Below the pieces are notes generated by a model. The model had not been told where the DNA came from and did not search any database. It saw only the letters and a program-made list of their open reading frames with translations. Both the position numbers and the translations under genes were made by a program. From Chitinophaga sp. CF118 (lineage in GTDB: Bacteria; Bacteroidota; Bacteroidia; Chitinophagales; Chitinophagaceae), in contig NZ_FOMK01000002.1 in the NCBI RefSeq assembly GCF_900112615.1, forward strand, positions 310,001 to 374,000: a stretch of 64,000 nucleotides of DNA, in the 5' to 3' direction. This document shows, one piece after another, positions 38,685 through 46,694 of the stretch; the first letter of the stretch is position 1; the number at the start of each line of letters is the position of its first letter.

Positions 38685-40097
38685 TTAAAAATTATACCCC
38701 ATCCTCACCTTCAACGCACTCGTCGGCGGCACACTCCTTGTCGCTAAAAAATCATACAGCACCATAATATTCCCTTTCAGCTTTGCACTGATCTTATATT
38801 TCTTACTAATCCCCAGCAAAGCACTGCTCTTCCAGCCTTTCCAGTCCTTCAACTGATCTACATGAGAGAACGCCGACAGATAGTTCTCTTCAAAACCACC
38901 ATTCACAAAAAACGTCCCTTTCAATTTCCAATCCACAAAAGAACGAAGACCTATTCCCTGGTGACTGAAGGCAATATTATTCCACCCATTACCCATTCCT
39001 AACTTATAAGAAATACCAAGACCCGCAGTTCCATTCTTATGAAACTTATAAGCTGCCTGTCCGGCTATATCAGATGTAGTTGGATAATATTGAGTTGATT
39101 TCTGGAACTGTACATTGCCTCCAAATTCCATCCGTTGCAGAAAACTTTTTGTCTTCATGGGATTGGGTTTAAAATCAGGCATATCACCTGCATTGTCCAG
39201 ATCGGGAAACTTACTTTTCAACTCACTGAACTGCGATCTTGCCTGCTCCATCTGCTGACTTACTGCCTGCTGCGCTGAAGGACTGCTCCCTATCCGTTGC
39301 TGGACCAATTGCTCCACCTGTGCGCGAGTTTGCAGCCCTTCCAGGCTTTGCGCAGTATTAGCGCTAGATGACAGATTAAATAAACTGGCTAATTGTGAAT
39401 GTTTCTGAAGGAAATCATTGTAAGCAGGTACCTTCTTTAATAACTCAACGGCTTTCGCTTCCGCTTTCTTTTTATCTTTCAACAGGGATTTATATTCCTT
39501 GATCTGCTGCCCATAATAATAGGCTTCCTTATTCATCTTCTGCAGATCTTTGGTAAATCCGGTATACTGACTCAATTGTTCCTTTAGTTGTTGCCTCCGC
39601 TCCCGGATATACGCTTTCACCTCTTCTGCCTGTTGCAACTTACCCTGCAAATCCTGCACACTTTGTGTAGCACTGCTCAACTTATCTTTTGAGCTCCCCA
39701 ACATATCTTTTGATCCATCCAGGAATTTCAGTGAATTCTGTAACGTATCCAGATCGGCATTACCTCCCAGGGGTAAATTACCCGGTACTTTATTTTTAAG
39801 CCCTGATTTAAGACTGCCCAATTTATCTATAGAGCGGGTAAAGATATTTTTAGCAGCGACAGAATCCACCTTCCACAGCTTTGCCTGCATCTTCTTTTCC
39901 TGTTTGGCAAACCGGTTCAACGCTTTTTCAGTGCGCTTGTTCACCTGTTCTTCAACATGATGAGATTTATGCTCTACCTGGGATAAATATTTTTTGGGGA
40001 GCTTTTTTACTTGCTGGACAGTACTATCTGTATCATTGGCAAACACAGATATAACATGTCCGATAACAAACAAAACTGAGAGTATTAAATAGCGCAT
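38685..40097 (-). CDS. coiled-coil protein with C-terminal outer-membrane barrel
   Basis: The 470 residues comprise a signal peptide (ends SVFA), a long Lys/Glu/Gln-rich helical part with predicted coiled coils (about 25-290), and a C-terminal barrel-like part (about 315-470; GGNVQFQKSTQYYP, LGISYKLGMGNGW, ending KVRMGYNF with terminal Phe). It is probably an outer-membrane protein with a periplasmic stalk. The family is not recognised by name. Placed between tail-fibre-like genes and upstream of RHS genes, it could help display or export them, which is inference. Confidence 0.75.
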   Translation of the reverse strand: MRYLILSVLFVIGHVISVFANDTDSTVQQVKKLPKKYLSQVEHKSHHVEEQVNKRTEKALNRFAKQEKKMQAKLWKVDSVAAKNIFTRSIDKLGSLKSGLKNKVPGNLPLGGNADLDTLQNSLKFLDGSKDMLGSSKDKLSSATQSVQDLQGKLQQAEEVKAYIRERRQQLKEQLSQYTGFTKDLQKMNKEAYYYGQQIKEYKSLLKDKKKAEAKAVELLKKVPAYNDFLQKHSQLASLFNLSSSANTAQSLEGLQTRAQVEQLVQQRIGSSPSAQQAVSQQMEQARSQFSELKSKFPDLDNAGDMPDFKPNPMKTKSFLQRMEFGGNVQFQKSTQYYPTTSDIAGQAAYKFHKNGTAGLGISYKLGMGNGWNNIAFSHQGIGLRSFVDWKLKGTFFVNGGFEENYLSAFSHVDQLKDWKGWKSSALLGISKKYKISAKLKGNIMVLYDFLATRSVPPTSALKVRMGYNF

Positions 40098-40131
40098 ATA
40101 CGTAAATTAGAACTTAGGGCAAGCCAGTAAC

Positions 40132-41085
40132 TTATTTCTTTATTTCCTGTGGTTGATTGACCATCTTCATTAACTGATCTATCAATGCCTGCTGTTTTTC
40201 AAGCTCTTTCTTAAGATCAATCAGGTATAAAGTTTGCTCCTCCACTTTTTGCAACAGAATTTTATTCATTTCTCCTACATCTAATCCTTCTTTTTCTACT
40301 TCCGCAGCAGATGGTACATCGGGTAAATGTTTATTTGCTGTAATATACTTCTCCACTTCATACAGGGAAGGCAACTGGTAATCTGGTTCAAACACAAAAT
40401 CTGCCCAGGGCGTAACCTGGGTTACTTTAATTTTGCGCGCACCAATAGTTCCCTCTACTGCTAGTTTGTAAGGACCAGGAGCGGTTGTACCAACACCAAT
40501 GCTACCTCCGAAATAGTTAACTTCACCACCATTAAAATAAGCGGAATTAGCATAAGTCATCCCCGATGGGTTGTAAGCATCTATCTCTGTTTTATATGTA
40601 TACGCATATCCGTTAGTTTCCTGGTAAGTATCCGAATTTACCACTCCATCATATACAGCAGGATTAACTGCATAATCAGATTTATAAACATATGGTGTTG
40701 CCCCTCTCAACCAAATGATTATTTTATGATCGCCATTCAACGATGTTACATCCGTCCATCCTGCAATAAGCAGCAATCCAGAAACACCTTTTTTCTGTCT
40801 GATATCAGCATCAATAAAATTTGAGCCATGCCCCCCATTTGTGGTGTGAAATCTGAATTTTGCTATAACAGATCCCCACCAGTCACCATCAACTTTATGA
40901 ATATAGGATCTGCCAATTTCAAGTGTCGTAGCCACATTATTATCCCAGCCTCCATCATAAAATGTAACAGGATAAAATTTAGCAGCATCACCCTGAACCG
41001 TGATAGTACCGGTAACCTGGGAAAACGCGTTATTGCCTAAACCACAGGCCAATAACATTGACAACAGAATTCTCTTAATTAACAT
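40132..41085 (-). CDS. tail-fibre-like exported protein (paralogue 5)
   Basis: The 317-residue protein has a signal peptide ending NAFSQ and a unique beta-rich body (about 25-190) reading like the receptor-binding part of a phage fibre. A single GSIGVGTTAPGPYKLAVEG repeat follows, then the shared module (WADFVFEPDYQLPSLYE, NKHLPDVPSAAEV, VGEMNKILLQKVEEQT) and a coiled coil. It is 35 bp upstream of the coiled-coil outer-membrane gene and probably heads that operon. Confidence 0.85.
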   Translation of the reverse strand: MLIKRILLSMLLACGLGNNAFSQVTGTITVQGDAAKFYPVTFYDGGWDNNVATTLEIGRSYIHKVDGDWWGSVIAKFRFHTTNGGHGSNFIDADIRQKKGVSGLLLIAGWTDVTSLNGDHKIIIWLRGATPYVYKSDYAVNPAVYDGVVNSDTYQETNGYAYTYKTEIDAYNPSGMTYANSAYFNGGEVNYFGGSIGVGTTAPGPYKLAVEGTIGARKIKVTQVTPWADFVFEPDYQLPSLYEVEKYITANKHLPDVPSAAEVEKEGLDVGEMNKILLQKVEEQTLYLIDLKKELEKQQALIDQLMKMVNQPQEIKK

Positions 41086-41409
41086 AAGTATATTTTAATT
41101 GGATAAAACCGAATAAACAATGCACTATGTCCTACAACTAAATAAAATGAGAAATATATAGGGCCTCACTACAATGCCGGGACTCTATGGATTTTACTAC
41201 AGTCGGCTTAATATCTTGAATAACAAAAGGATATAGGGCAACTATAACATTTAATACTCCGCTAAAGTATTTATACTTTCTCACATCCTGATAACACGTT
41301 CGTGTAGGCATATCACAATATTACAATCCTGCCACGCAGCCTATCTACGCATAAAAAAAAAGCTACAGGAAATACTTCCTGTAGCTTTTCAACTTAATAA
41401 CTTATTCGC
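41086..41409. other. intergenic region at the right edge of the RHS island
   Basis: This 324-bp gap holds a terminator at 41358-41389. Two motifs at about 41263-41300 and 41333-41360 recur near other island genes (about 25530-25605 and, for the second motif, 36249-36275). A short minus-strand frame here resembles the end of the 25.5-kb fragment. No convincing gene is seen. Confidence 0.5.
41358..41389 (-). terminator. terminator after the GMC oxidoreductase operon
   Basis: A 14-bp perfect stem (41358-41371 and 41376-41389) with a 4-nt loop is followed on the minus strand by a run of T's. Confidence 0.88.
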
Positions 41410-43107
41410 TTACACGTTCCCCTTCTTCAGCTCTTTCACCGCATGATCTACTGCTCTTGCCGTTAAGGCCATATAAGTGATAGACGGGTTCTGACAGGCA
41501 GAAGATGCCATACATGAACCATCTGTAATAAATACATTCTTCGCGGCATGCACCTGGTTCCATTCATTAAGTACAGACGTCTTGGGATCACGTCCCATAC
41601 GTGCTGTACCCATTTCATGAATACAATGACCTGGAGGAGGCATCTCGTCATAAGTACCTACATTCTTAATCCCTGCGGCTTCCAGCATCTCTTTTGCACT
41701 CTCCGCCATATCCTTGCGCATAGCAAGTTCATTCTCTTTGAATTCGCAGTCGATGTTAAGTGTAGGCAGTCCGTATTTATCTTTCTTATCCTTATTCAGT
41801 GTTACCTTGTTCTCATAATAAGGCAGATGTTCTCCCCAGGCGCCAACTCCCATGGTCCACATACCTGGTTCTGTCTGTGCTTCTTTTAATGAGATCCCGA
41901 TACCTTCAAAGCTGGTACCGCGATTACGGTCTGCACCACCCTGGTAACCAAACCCACGTACATAGTCGTTACGTTTAGTTGCCGGACTGATATTCCTGAA
42001 ACGGGGAATATAAATACCATTGGGACGACGTCCACTGTTATAATACTGATCCTGGAAACCGTCAAATTCACCGCCGGCTCCTACGCCAAAATGGTGATCC
42101 ATCAGGTTATGGCCTACCTGCTCGCTGTCATTTCCAAAGCCATTAGGGAAACGGTTGGAGACAGAATTAAGTAATACCGCAGTAGTACCTATAGTTGATG
42201 CGTTTAAAAATATTACATCAGCGTAATACTCTGTTGTCTGCAACGTGTGTGCATCCATGATACGTACGCCTTTGGCCTTGCCTTTCTGCTCATCGTAAAG
42301 TACTTCAAGCACAATAGAATCCGGACGTAAGGTAAGATTACCCGTTTTAGCTGCTGCTGGTAAGGTAACCCCGTTACTGCTAAAATAACCGGTGAACGGA
42401 CATCCTCTTGCACAAAGGTTACGGAGCTGACAAGGACCACGGTCATGATGCTTTTCAGTTACATGTGCTACACGACCAATAGTGATGATACGATCCTGGT
42501 ATTGCTCTTTGATCCGGGCTGCCACATGTTTCTCGAGGCAGTTCATTTCCATTGCTTTCAGAAACTTTCCATCGGGCAACTGTGGCAATCCTTCTGCCTG
42601 ACCACTCACACCTATATACGATTCTACATAGTCATACCACGGCTCAATATCCTTGTAACGGATTGGCCAGTCTGTTCCATGCCCATCTTTTGCATTTGCC
42701 TCAAAGTCTACATCACTCCAGCGATATACCTGCCGGCCCCACATCAGGGAACGGCCTCCTACATGATACCCGCGCAGCCAGTTAAATGGCTTCACCTGGT
42801 TGTAAGGATTCTCTTTATCGTTTACCCAGAACTGTTGTGTGGCTTCGTCAAATGCATAACACTGGCTCTGAACCGGATGATTCTCCTTCATTTCCGCTGT
42901 ATGATGCAGACGGTGCTGAAACTCCCAGGGCGCCATCATAGCGGTGGTGTAATCTTTCACATGTTCCACATTGCGGCCTCTTTCCAGTACCAGCGTTTTC
43001 AATCCTTTCTCACACAGCTCTTTAGCCGCCCATCCTCCGCTGATTCCTGAGCCTACCACAATGGCATCATAGGTATTCTCTTTTTCTGCTCTGATATTGA
43101 CATTCAT
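41410..43107 (-). CDS. GMC-family FAD oxidoreductase (second copy)
   Basis: The 565-residue flavoprotein has an N-terminal FAD-binding motif VVGSGISGGW (17-26) with ERG at the end of strand 2, and a C-terminal HEMGTARMGRDP block starting at His497, which carries the catalytic His. CQNPSITYMALTARAVDHA closes the domain. It oxidises sugar or alcohol hydroxyls. With the upstream paralogue (2-bp gap) and the Gluconate_2-dh3 subunit, it resembles LacA-type glucoside 3-dehydrogenases. It is last in the operon and is followed by a terminator. Confidence 0.9.
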   Translation of the reverse strand: MNVNIRAEKENTYDAIVVGSGISGGWAAKELCEKGLKTLVLERGRNVEHVKDYTTAMMAPWEFQHRLHHTAEMKENHPVQSQCYAFDEATQQFWVNDKENPYNQVKPFNWLRGYHVGGRSLMWGRQVYRWSDVDFEANAKDGHGTDWPIRYKDIEPWYDYVESYIGVSGQAEGLPQLPDGKFLKAMEMNCLEKHVAARIKEQYQDRIITIGRVAHVTEKHHDRGPCQLRNLCARGCPFTGYFSSNGVTLPAAAKTGNLTLRPDSIVLEVLYDEQKGKAKGVRIMDAHTLQTTEYYADVIFLNASTIGTTAVLLNSVSNRFPNGFGNDSEQVGHNLMDHHFGVGAGGEFDGFQDQYYNSGRRPNGIYIPRFRNISPATKRNDYVRGFGYQGGADRNRGTSFEGIGISLKEAQTEPGMWTMGVGAWGEHLPYYENKVTLNKDKKDKYGLPTLNIDCEFKENELAMRKDMAESAKEMLEAAGIKNVGTYDEMPPPGHCIHEMGTARMGRDPKTSVLNEWNQVHAAKNVFITDGSCMASSACQNPSITYMALTARAVDHAVKELKKGNV

Positions 43108-43109
43108 GA

Positions 43110-44807
43110 CTAAATATTTCCTTTCTTCATTTCCTTCACGGCATAATCTACAGCTCTTGCGGTCATGGCCATATAGGTCAATGATGGATTCACACAGGCT
43201 GCTGATGTCATGCTGGCACCATCTGTTACAAATACATTTTTCACGGCATGCAGTTGGTTCCAGGAATTAAGCATCGATGTTTTAGGATCTCTGCCCATAC
43301 GTGCTGTTCCCATTTCATGGATTGCCATACCCGGATAAGATCCGGCATCGTATGTTTTTACATCCTTCAAACCTGCGGCTTCCAGCATTTCTGCTGCATC
43401 GTTCATCATATCTACACGCATCTTCTTTTCGTTCTCTTTGAACTCTGCATCAAATTTCAATACCGGTTGTCCCCAGTCATCTTTAACGGATGTATCGAGC
43501 GTTACTTTATTATCTTCATAAGGCAGGCATTCTCCAAAACCTCCAAGGCCCATACTCCAGTCGCCCGGTTCGGTGAGCATATCTTTAAAGTCCTTTCCTA
43601 CACCCATTTCGGCAATACCACGGGCCCAGCTACCGCGACTAGCACCTCCCTGGTAACCAAAACCGCGGAGATAATCACGCTTGTCGCTGCCGATATTACG
43701 ATAACGGGGGATGTAAATACCATTAGCCCTGCGACCAAAGAAATATTTGTCATCAAACCCTTCTGCCTTGCCGGAAGCACCATTACGGAAATGATGATCC
43801 ATCAGATATTTTCCAAGCACACCACTGTCATTTCCCAATCCATTCGGAAAACGGTGGGAGATAGAGTTCATCAGTACAAAAGTGGTTCCTAATGTAGACC
43901 CGTTCACAAAGACGATTTTTGCGTAGAACTCGGTCATTTGTTTGGTGTGTTTATCAATTACGCGTACACCGGTGGCCTTGCCTTTCTGCTCATCATAGAT
44001 GATAGAATTAACAATGCTGTCCGGACGTAAAGTAAGATTACCTGTAGCGACTGCTGCTGGTAAGGTAGACGATTGCGTACTGAAATATGCTCCGAACGGA
44101 CAACCACGGCTACACAGGTTACGATATTGGCAATTAGTACGGCCAGGTAATGGCTGTGTAATATTTGCCACACGTCCCATCGTCATAATACGCCCTTTGA
44201 ACTGGGATTCTATACGTTTCTTCACGTCTTTCTCCACACAGTTCATTTCCATCGCCGGCATGAACTGGCCATCAGGCAACTGAGGCAATCCTTCTGCTGT
44301 ACCACTGATCCCTGCAAATTTCTCTACATAATCATACCACGGCGCCAGATCTTTATACCGGATAGGCCAGTCTACAGCGATCCCATCTTTCAGATTCGCT
44401 TCAAAATCAATATCACTCCAGCGGTAAGACTGTCTTCCCCACATAATGGATTTACCACCCACGATATCCGGACGGTACCAGTCAAAACGTTTTACTTCAT
44501 TATATGGACTTGTGGAATCGTTGATCCAATACTTTTCATTGTGCTCGCTGTAAGGATAATCGCGGCTCAATTTGGGATGCGTTTCCCTCTGTTCTGTAGT
44601 AATACGACCGGCATGTTTAAATTCCCAGGGGTCTTTTGTTGCAGTATCGTAATCCTTAACGTGTTCTAATGGTTTACCACGGTCCAGCATCAATACTTTC
44701 AGACCTTTTTCGGTAAATTCTTTGGCTGCCCAGCCACCGCTTACGCCGGAGCCTATAACAATTACATCGTAAGTGTTTTGCTCCTGAGCTTTCATATTCA
44801 GATTCAT
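43110..44807 (-). CDS. GMC-family FAD oxidoreductase (first copy)
   Basis: The 565-residue paralogue has the same length and layout as its downstream neighbour: VIGSGVSGGWAAKEF near residue 17, a cysteine-rich CQYRNLCSRGCPFGAYF segment that could bind a 4Fe-4S cluster, and the C-terminal HEMGTARMGRDPKTS block. The cysteine segment is also present in the second copy (CQLRNLCARGCPF). The two probably arose by tandem duplication and may differ in sugar substrate. Export could occur together with the Tat-type small subunit encoded 31 bp upstream. Confidence 0.9.
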   Translation of the reverse strand: MNLNMKAQEQNTYDVIVIGSGVSGGWAAKEFTEKGLKVLMLDRGKPLEHVKDYDTATKDPWEFKHAGRITTEQRETHPKLSRDYPYSEHNEKYWINDSTSPYNEVKRFDWYRPDIVGGKSIMWGRQSYRWSDIDFEANLKDGIAVDWPIRYKDLAPWYDYVEKFAGISGTAEGLPQLPDGQFMPAMEMNCVEKDVKKRIESQFKGRIMTMGRVANITQPLPGRTNCQYRNLCSRGCPFGAYFSTQSSTLPAAVATGNLTLRPDSIVNSIIYDEQKGKATGVRVIDKHTKQMTEFYAKIVFVNGSTLGTTFVLMNSISHRFPNGLGNDSGVLGKYLMDHHFRNGASGKAEGFDDKYFFGRRANGIYIPRYRNIGSDKRDYLRGFGYQGGASRGSWARGIAEMGVGKDFKDMLTEPGDWSMGLGGFGECLPYEDNKVTLDTSVKDDWGQPVLKFDAEFKENEKKMRVDMMNDAAEMLEAAGLKDVKTYDAGSYPGMAIHEMGTARMGRDPKTSMLNSWNQLHAVKNVFVTDGASMTSAACVNPSLTYMAMTARAVDYAVKEMKKGNI

Positions 44808-44838
44808 GGAATTGCTTTATTGTTTATGACACACTTAA

Positions 44839-45414
44839 TTATACTGCCCATGCTTTATCCCCTTTCTTGTATGGGATGCAGCCTTCGAATTTTCCTGGTA
44901 CCGGCACATAACGCAATGCTTTTGTAGCACCGGGCTCGGACGTAAAATAGCCAAGTAATGTCAGCTCTTTCAGGATCTGGAAGTAATGGGTAGGATCACC
45001 TTCTTTTTTATTATCGCGCTTATTATAAGCAACACGTTCCTTGTCAATCTCTGTCAATAATGCTGTTTTCTGTTCTGCAGAGATCTCAACAAAAGGCTTC
45101 TTGTATTGCTTTTCGCTCGCTGCATCGATCTTCTTCAAACCATCCAGCACAATTTGCTGATCACTGGTTTTATAACAATCGTTCAGCATCGTTACAATAA
45201 AGTCCTCTACCTTAGCTTCTTTAGCACCGGGAGTATCTGTTTTCGGTATGATCGTTTCTGCAATTTCCGCTAGTAAACTATGGGTTTCAGGCGCCTTTAA
45301 TGCATAATTCTCAGGACCTTTTGGGTTACAGCCTTCCAGGGCAGATAACGTGGACGCGGATATGGCAGTTCCCAGCAAGAGGGCTACATTCCGGATGGCA
45401 TCTCTTCTATTCAT
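44839..45414 (-). CDS. gluconate 2-dehydrogenase subunit 3-family protein
   Basis: The 191-residue protein has a Tat-like N-terminus (NRRDAIRNVALLLG) followed by a hydrophobic stretch and a Cys near residue 29 (ALEGC) that could be lipidated. The body has the Gluconate_2-dh3 pattern: LLAEIAETIIPKTDTPGAKEAKVEDF and TLLGYFTSEPGATKALRYVPVPG. In known LacA/LacC pairs this small subunit is needed for export and activity of the GMC partner. It is the first gene of the operon with the two GMC genes. Confidence 0.88.
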   Translation of the reverse strand: MNRRDAIRNVALLLGTAISASTLSALEGCNPKGPENYALKAPETHSLLAEIAETIIPKTDTPGAKEAKVEDFIVTMLNDCYKTSDQQIVLDGLKKIDAASEKQYKKPFVEISAEQKTALLTEIDKERVAYNKRDNKKEGDPTHYFQILKELTLLGYFTSEPGATKALRYVPVPGKFEGCIPYKKGDKAWAV

Positions 45415-45510
45415 AACTTAGTAAATTAATTTGACCTTACTCCCCAAGTTTCGAAAAAAAAACGACTTTTCATAGAAAAATAAATAAACGGAAGAAAATA
45501 CAGCAAAAAG

Positions 45511-45539
45511 AAAGGGATCAGTTGATAACTGACCCCTTT
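45511..45539 (-). terminator. terminator after the L,D-transpeptidase-like gene
   Basis: A 13-bp stem with one wobble pair (45511-45523 and 45527-45539) is followed on the minus strand by CTTTTTG. Confidence 0.8.
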
Positions 45540-45564
45540 AATTATTTGATTTATCTATAGCAGA

Positions 45565-46314
45565 TTACATGATGTACTTTCCTTTGCTGTCCACCATTAC
45601 CACTGGTAAACGATGATTTTTTTCAAAATAATCATATGCACCTTTCAGATCTACCCAAAAACGCTGTGATGTACTATCAGTAAGCGTTACGCTGCCAAGG
45701 TAGTCCAGAGAGCGGACATTACCGAACTTAACAGGGAACACATGCACCGGTATGAAATCCTGACCCGCATTCTTTGCATTCACAGCAAGAATATACACTT
45801 CATCTATAAATTCGTCTGTCAGCGGGATACAACCTATTGTTAAACAGCTGCCATGAATATAAATTTCCTTACCGGGCTTTTTAGGATCACTTAACATCTT
45901 GTCCGAAAAATTGGGATAGTTGATACCCAGGGAAAGGTGGTAGTTGCTATTCGGATTAAAATCGTTGATATAATAAAATCCTTCCGGTACCTGCATATCT
46001 CCCTCTTTGCGTTTCGGCCCCATTTTACCGGAAAGCGTACATACACGGTAAGATTTAAACAGCCTGAAGGTATCTGAAGCTTTGTTCTTCACCCAGATTT
46101 CCAGCTCACTGTCCAATTTAAAAGAACGCAGAAAAATATATTTAGCAGGATAAGTAAGTCCTTTTTTCTCAAATTCCTTCTTCAACTGCTCTTCCTTGTC
46201 CCTGTAAGCATATCCCACTTTTGGAAACATCTTTTGATTATCCAAAAATGATTGCTGGGCATGTAGCTTTCCAAACCCTAGCATAATCATTACTGCTAAA
46301 ACGACCTGTTTCAT
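45565..46314 (-). CDS. L,D-transpeptidase (YkuD)-family protein
   Basis: The 249-residue exported protein has a signal peptide ending KLHAQ and a YkuD catalytic core with IYIHGSCLTIGCIPL: His154 and catalytic Cys162. Preceding VPEGFYYIND is the usual strand before the active site. Such enzymes cross-link or remodel peptidoglycan in the periplasm, and some Bacteroidota members belong to a murein-transpeptidase-like subgroup of unproven activity. It lies 29 bp downstream of a small membrane gene and has its own terminator. Confidence 0.88.
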   Translation of the reverse strand: MKQVVLAVMIMLGFGKLHAQQSFLDNQKMFPKVGYAYRDKEEQLKKEFEKKGLTYPAKYIFLRSFKLDSELEIWVKNKASDTFRLFKSYRVCTLSGKMGPKRKEGDMQVPEGFYYINDFNPNSNYHLSLGINYPNFSDKMLSDPKKPGKEIYIHGSCLTIGCIPLTDEFIDEVYILAVNAKNAGQDFIPVHVFPVKFGNVRSLDYLGSVTLTDSTSQRFWVDLKGAYDYFEKNHRLPVVMVDSKGKYIM

Positions 46315-46343
46315 AGATAATTTAACACAATTTTACAAGTTCA

Positions 46344-46580
46344 CTAACTATGTCCTGTCCCTACAGGAGCACTTGCGGAAGGCTGCATGGTAAAAGTCCA
46401 ATATGCAAGACAGAACAACAACATTGCAAAAATAGCATATATAATCATTCCAACCTTACGATTTGCGATACGTAAAATATAGTGCCGCTCTCCCTGGTAG
46501 ATCAATACAGCTGTTATACACTGAAAAATCCCTCCTAATAAAAATAAAACACCCAACAAGGTTTGTACTCTCATAAACAA
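46344..46580 (-). CDS. small membrane protein, two TM segments
   Basis: The 78 residues form two hydrophobic helices (about 6-28 and 42-64) with a short basic loop and a Pro/Ser/Ala-rich tail. No family is recognised. It probably shares a transcript with the YkuD-type gene 29 bp downstream and could be an accessory membrane protein. Confidence 0.65.
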   Translation of the reverse strand: MFMRVQTLLGVLFLLGGIFQCITAVLIYQGERHYILRIANRKVGMIIYAIFAMLLFCLAYWTFTMQPSASAPVGTGHS

Positions 46581-46649
46581 CGTATCTATGATGCAAATTA
46601 TTTTAAATTTTCCGACCTCACAATACCATAAAAGTGCGATAAACGCAAA

Positions 46650-46674
46650 AGGCTGCTCCGAAACGGAACAGCCT
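46650..46674 (-). terminator. terminator after hppD
   Basis: An 11-bp stem with one wobble pair (46650-46660 and 46664-46674) and a 3-nt loop is followed on the minus strand by TTTTGCGTTT. Confidence 0.82.
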
Positions 46675-46694
46675 CCCTAAAAATTAACTAATTA

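Noticed and set aside
42445..43050. 201-codon plus-strand frame inside the GMC genes
   Set aside because: It is a shadow of a well-supported flavoprotein, with Cys/His-rich low-quality sequence.
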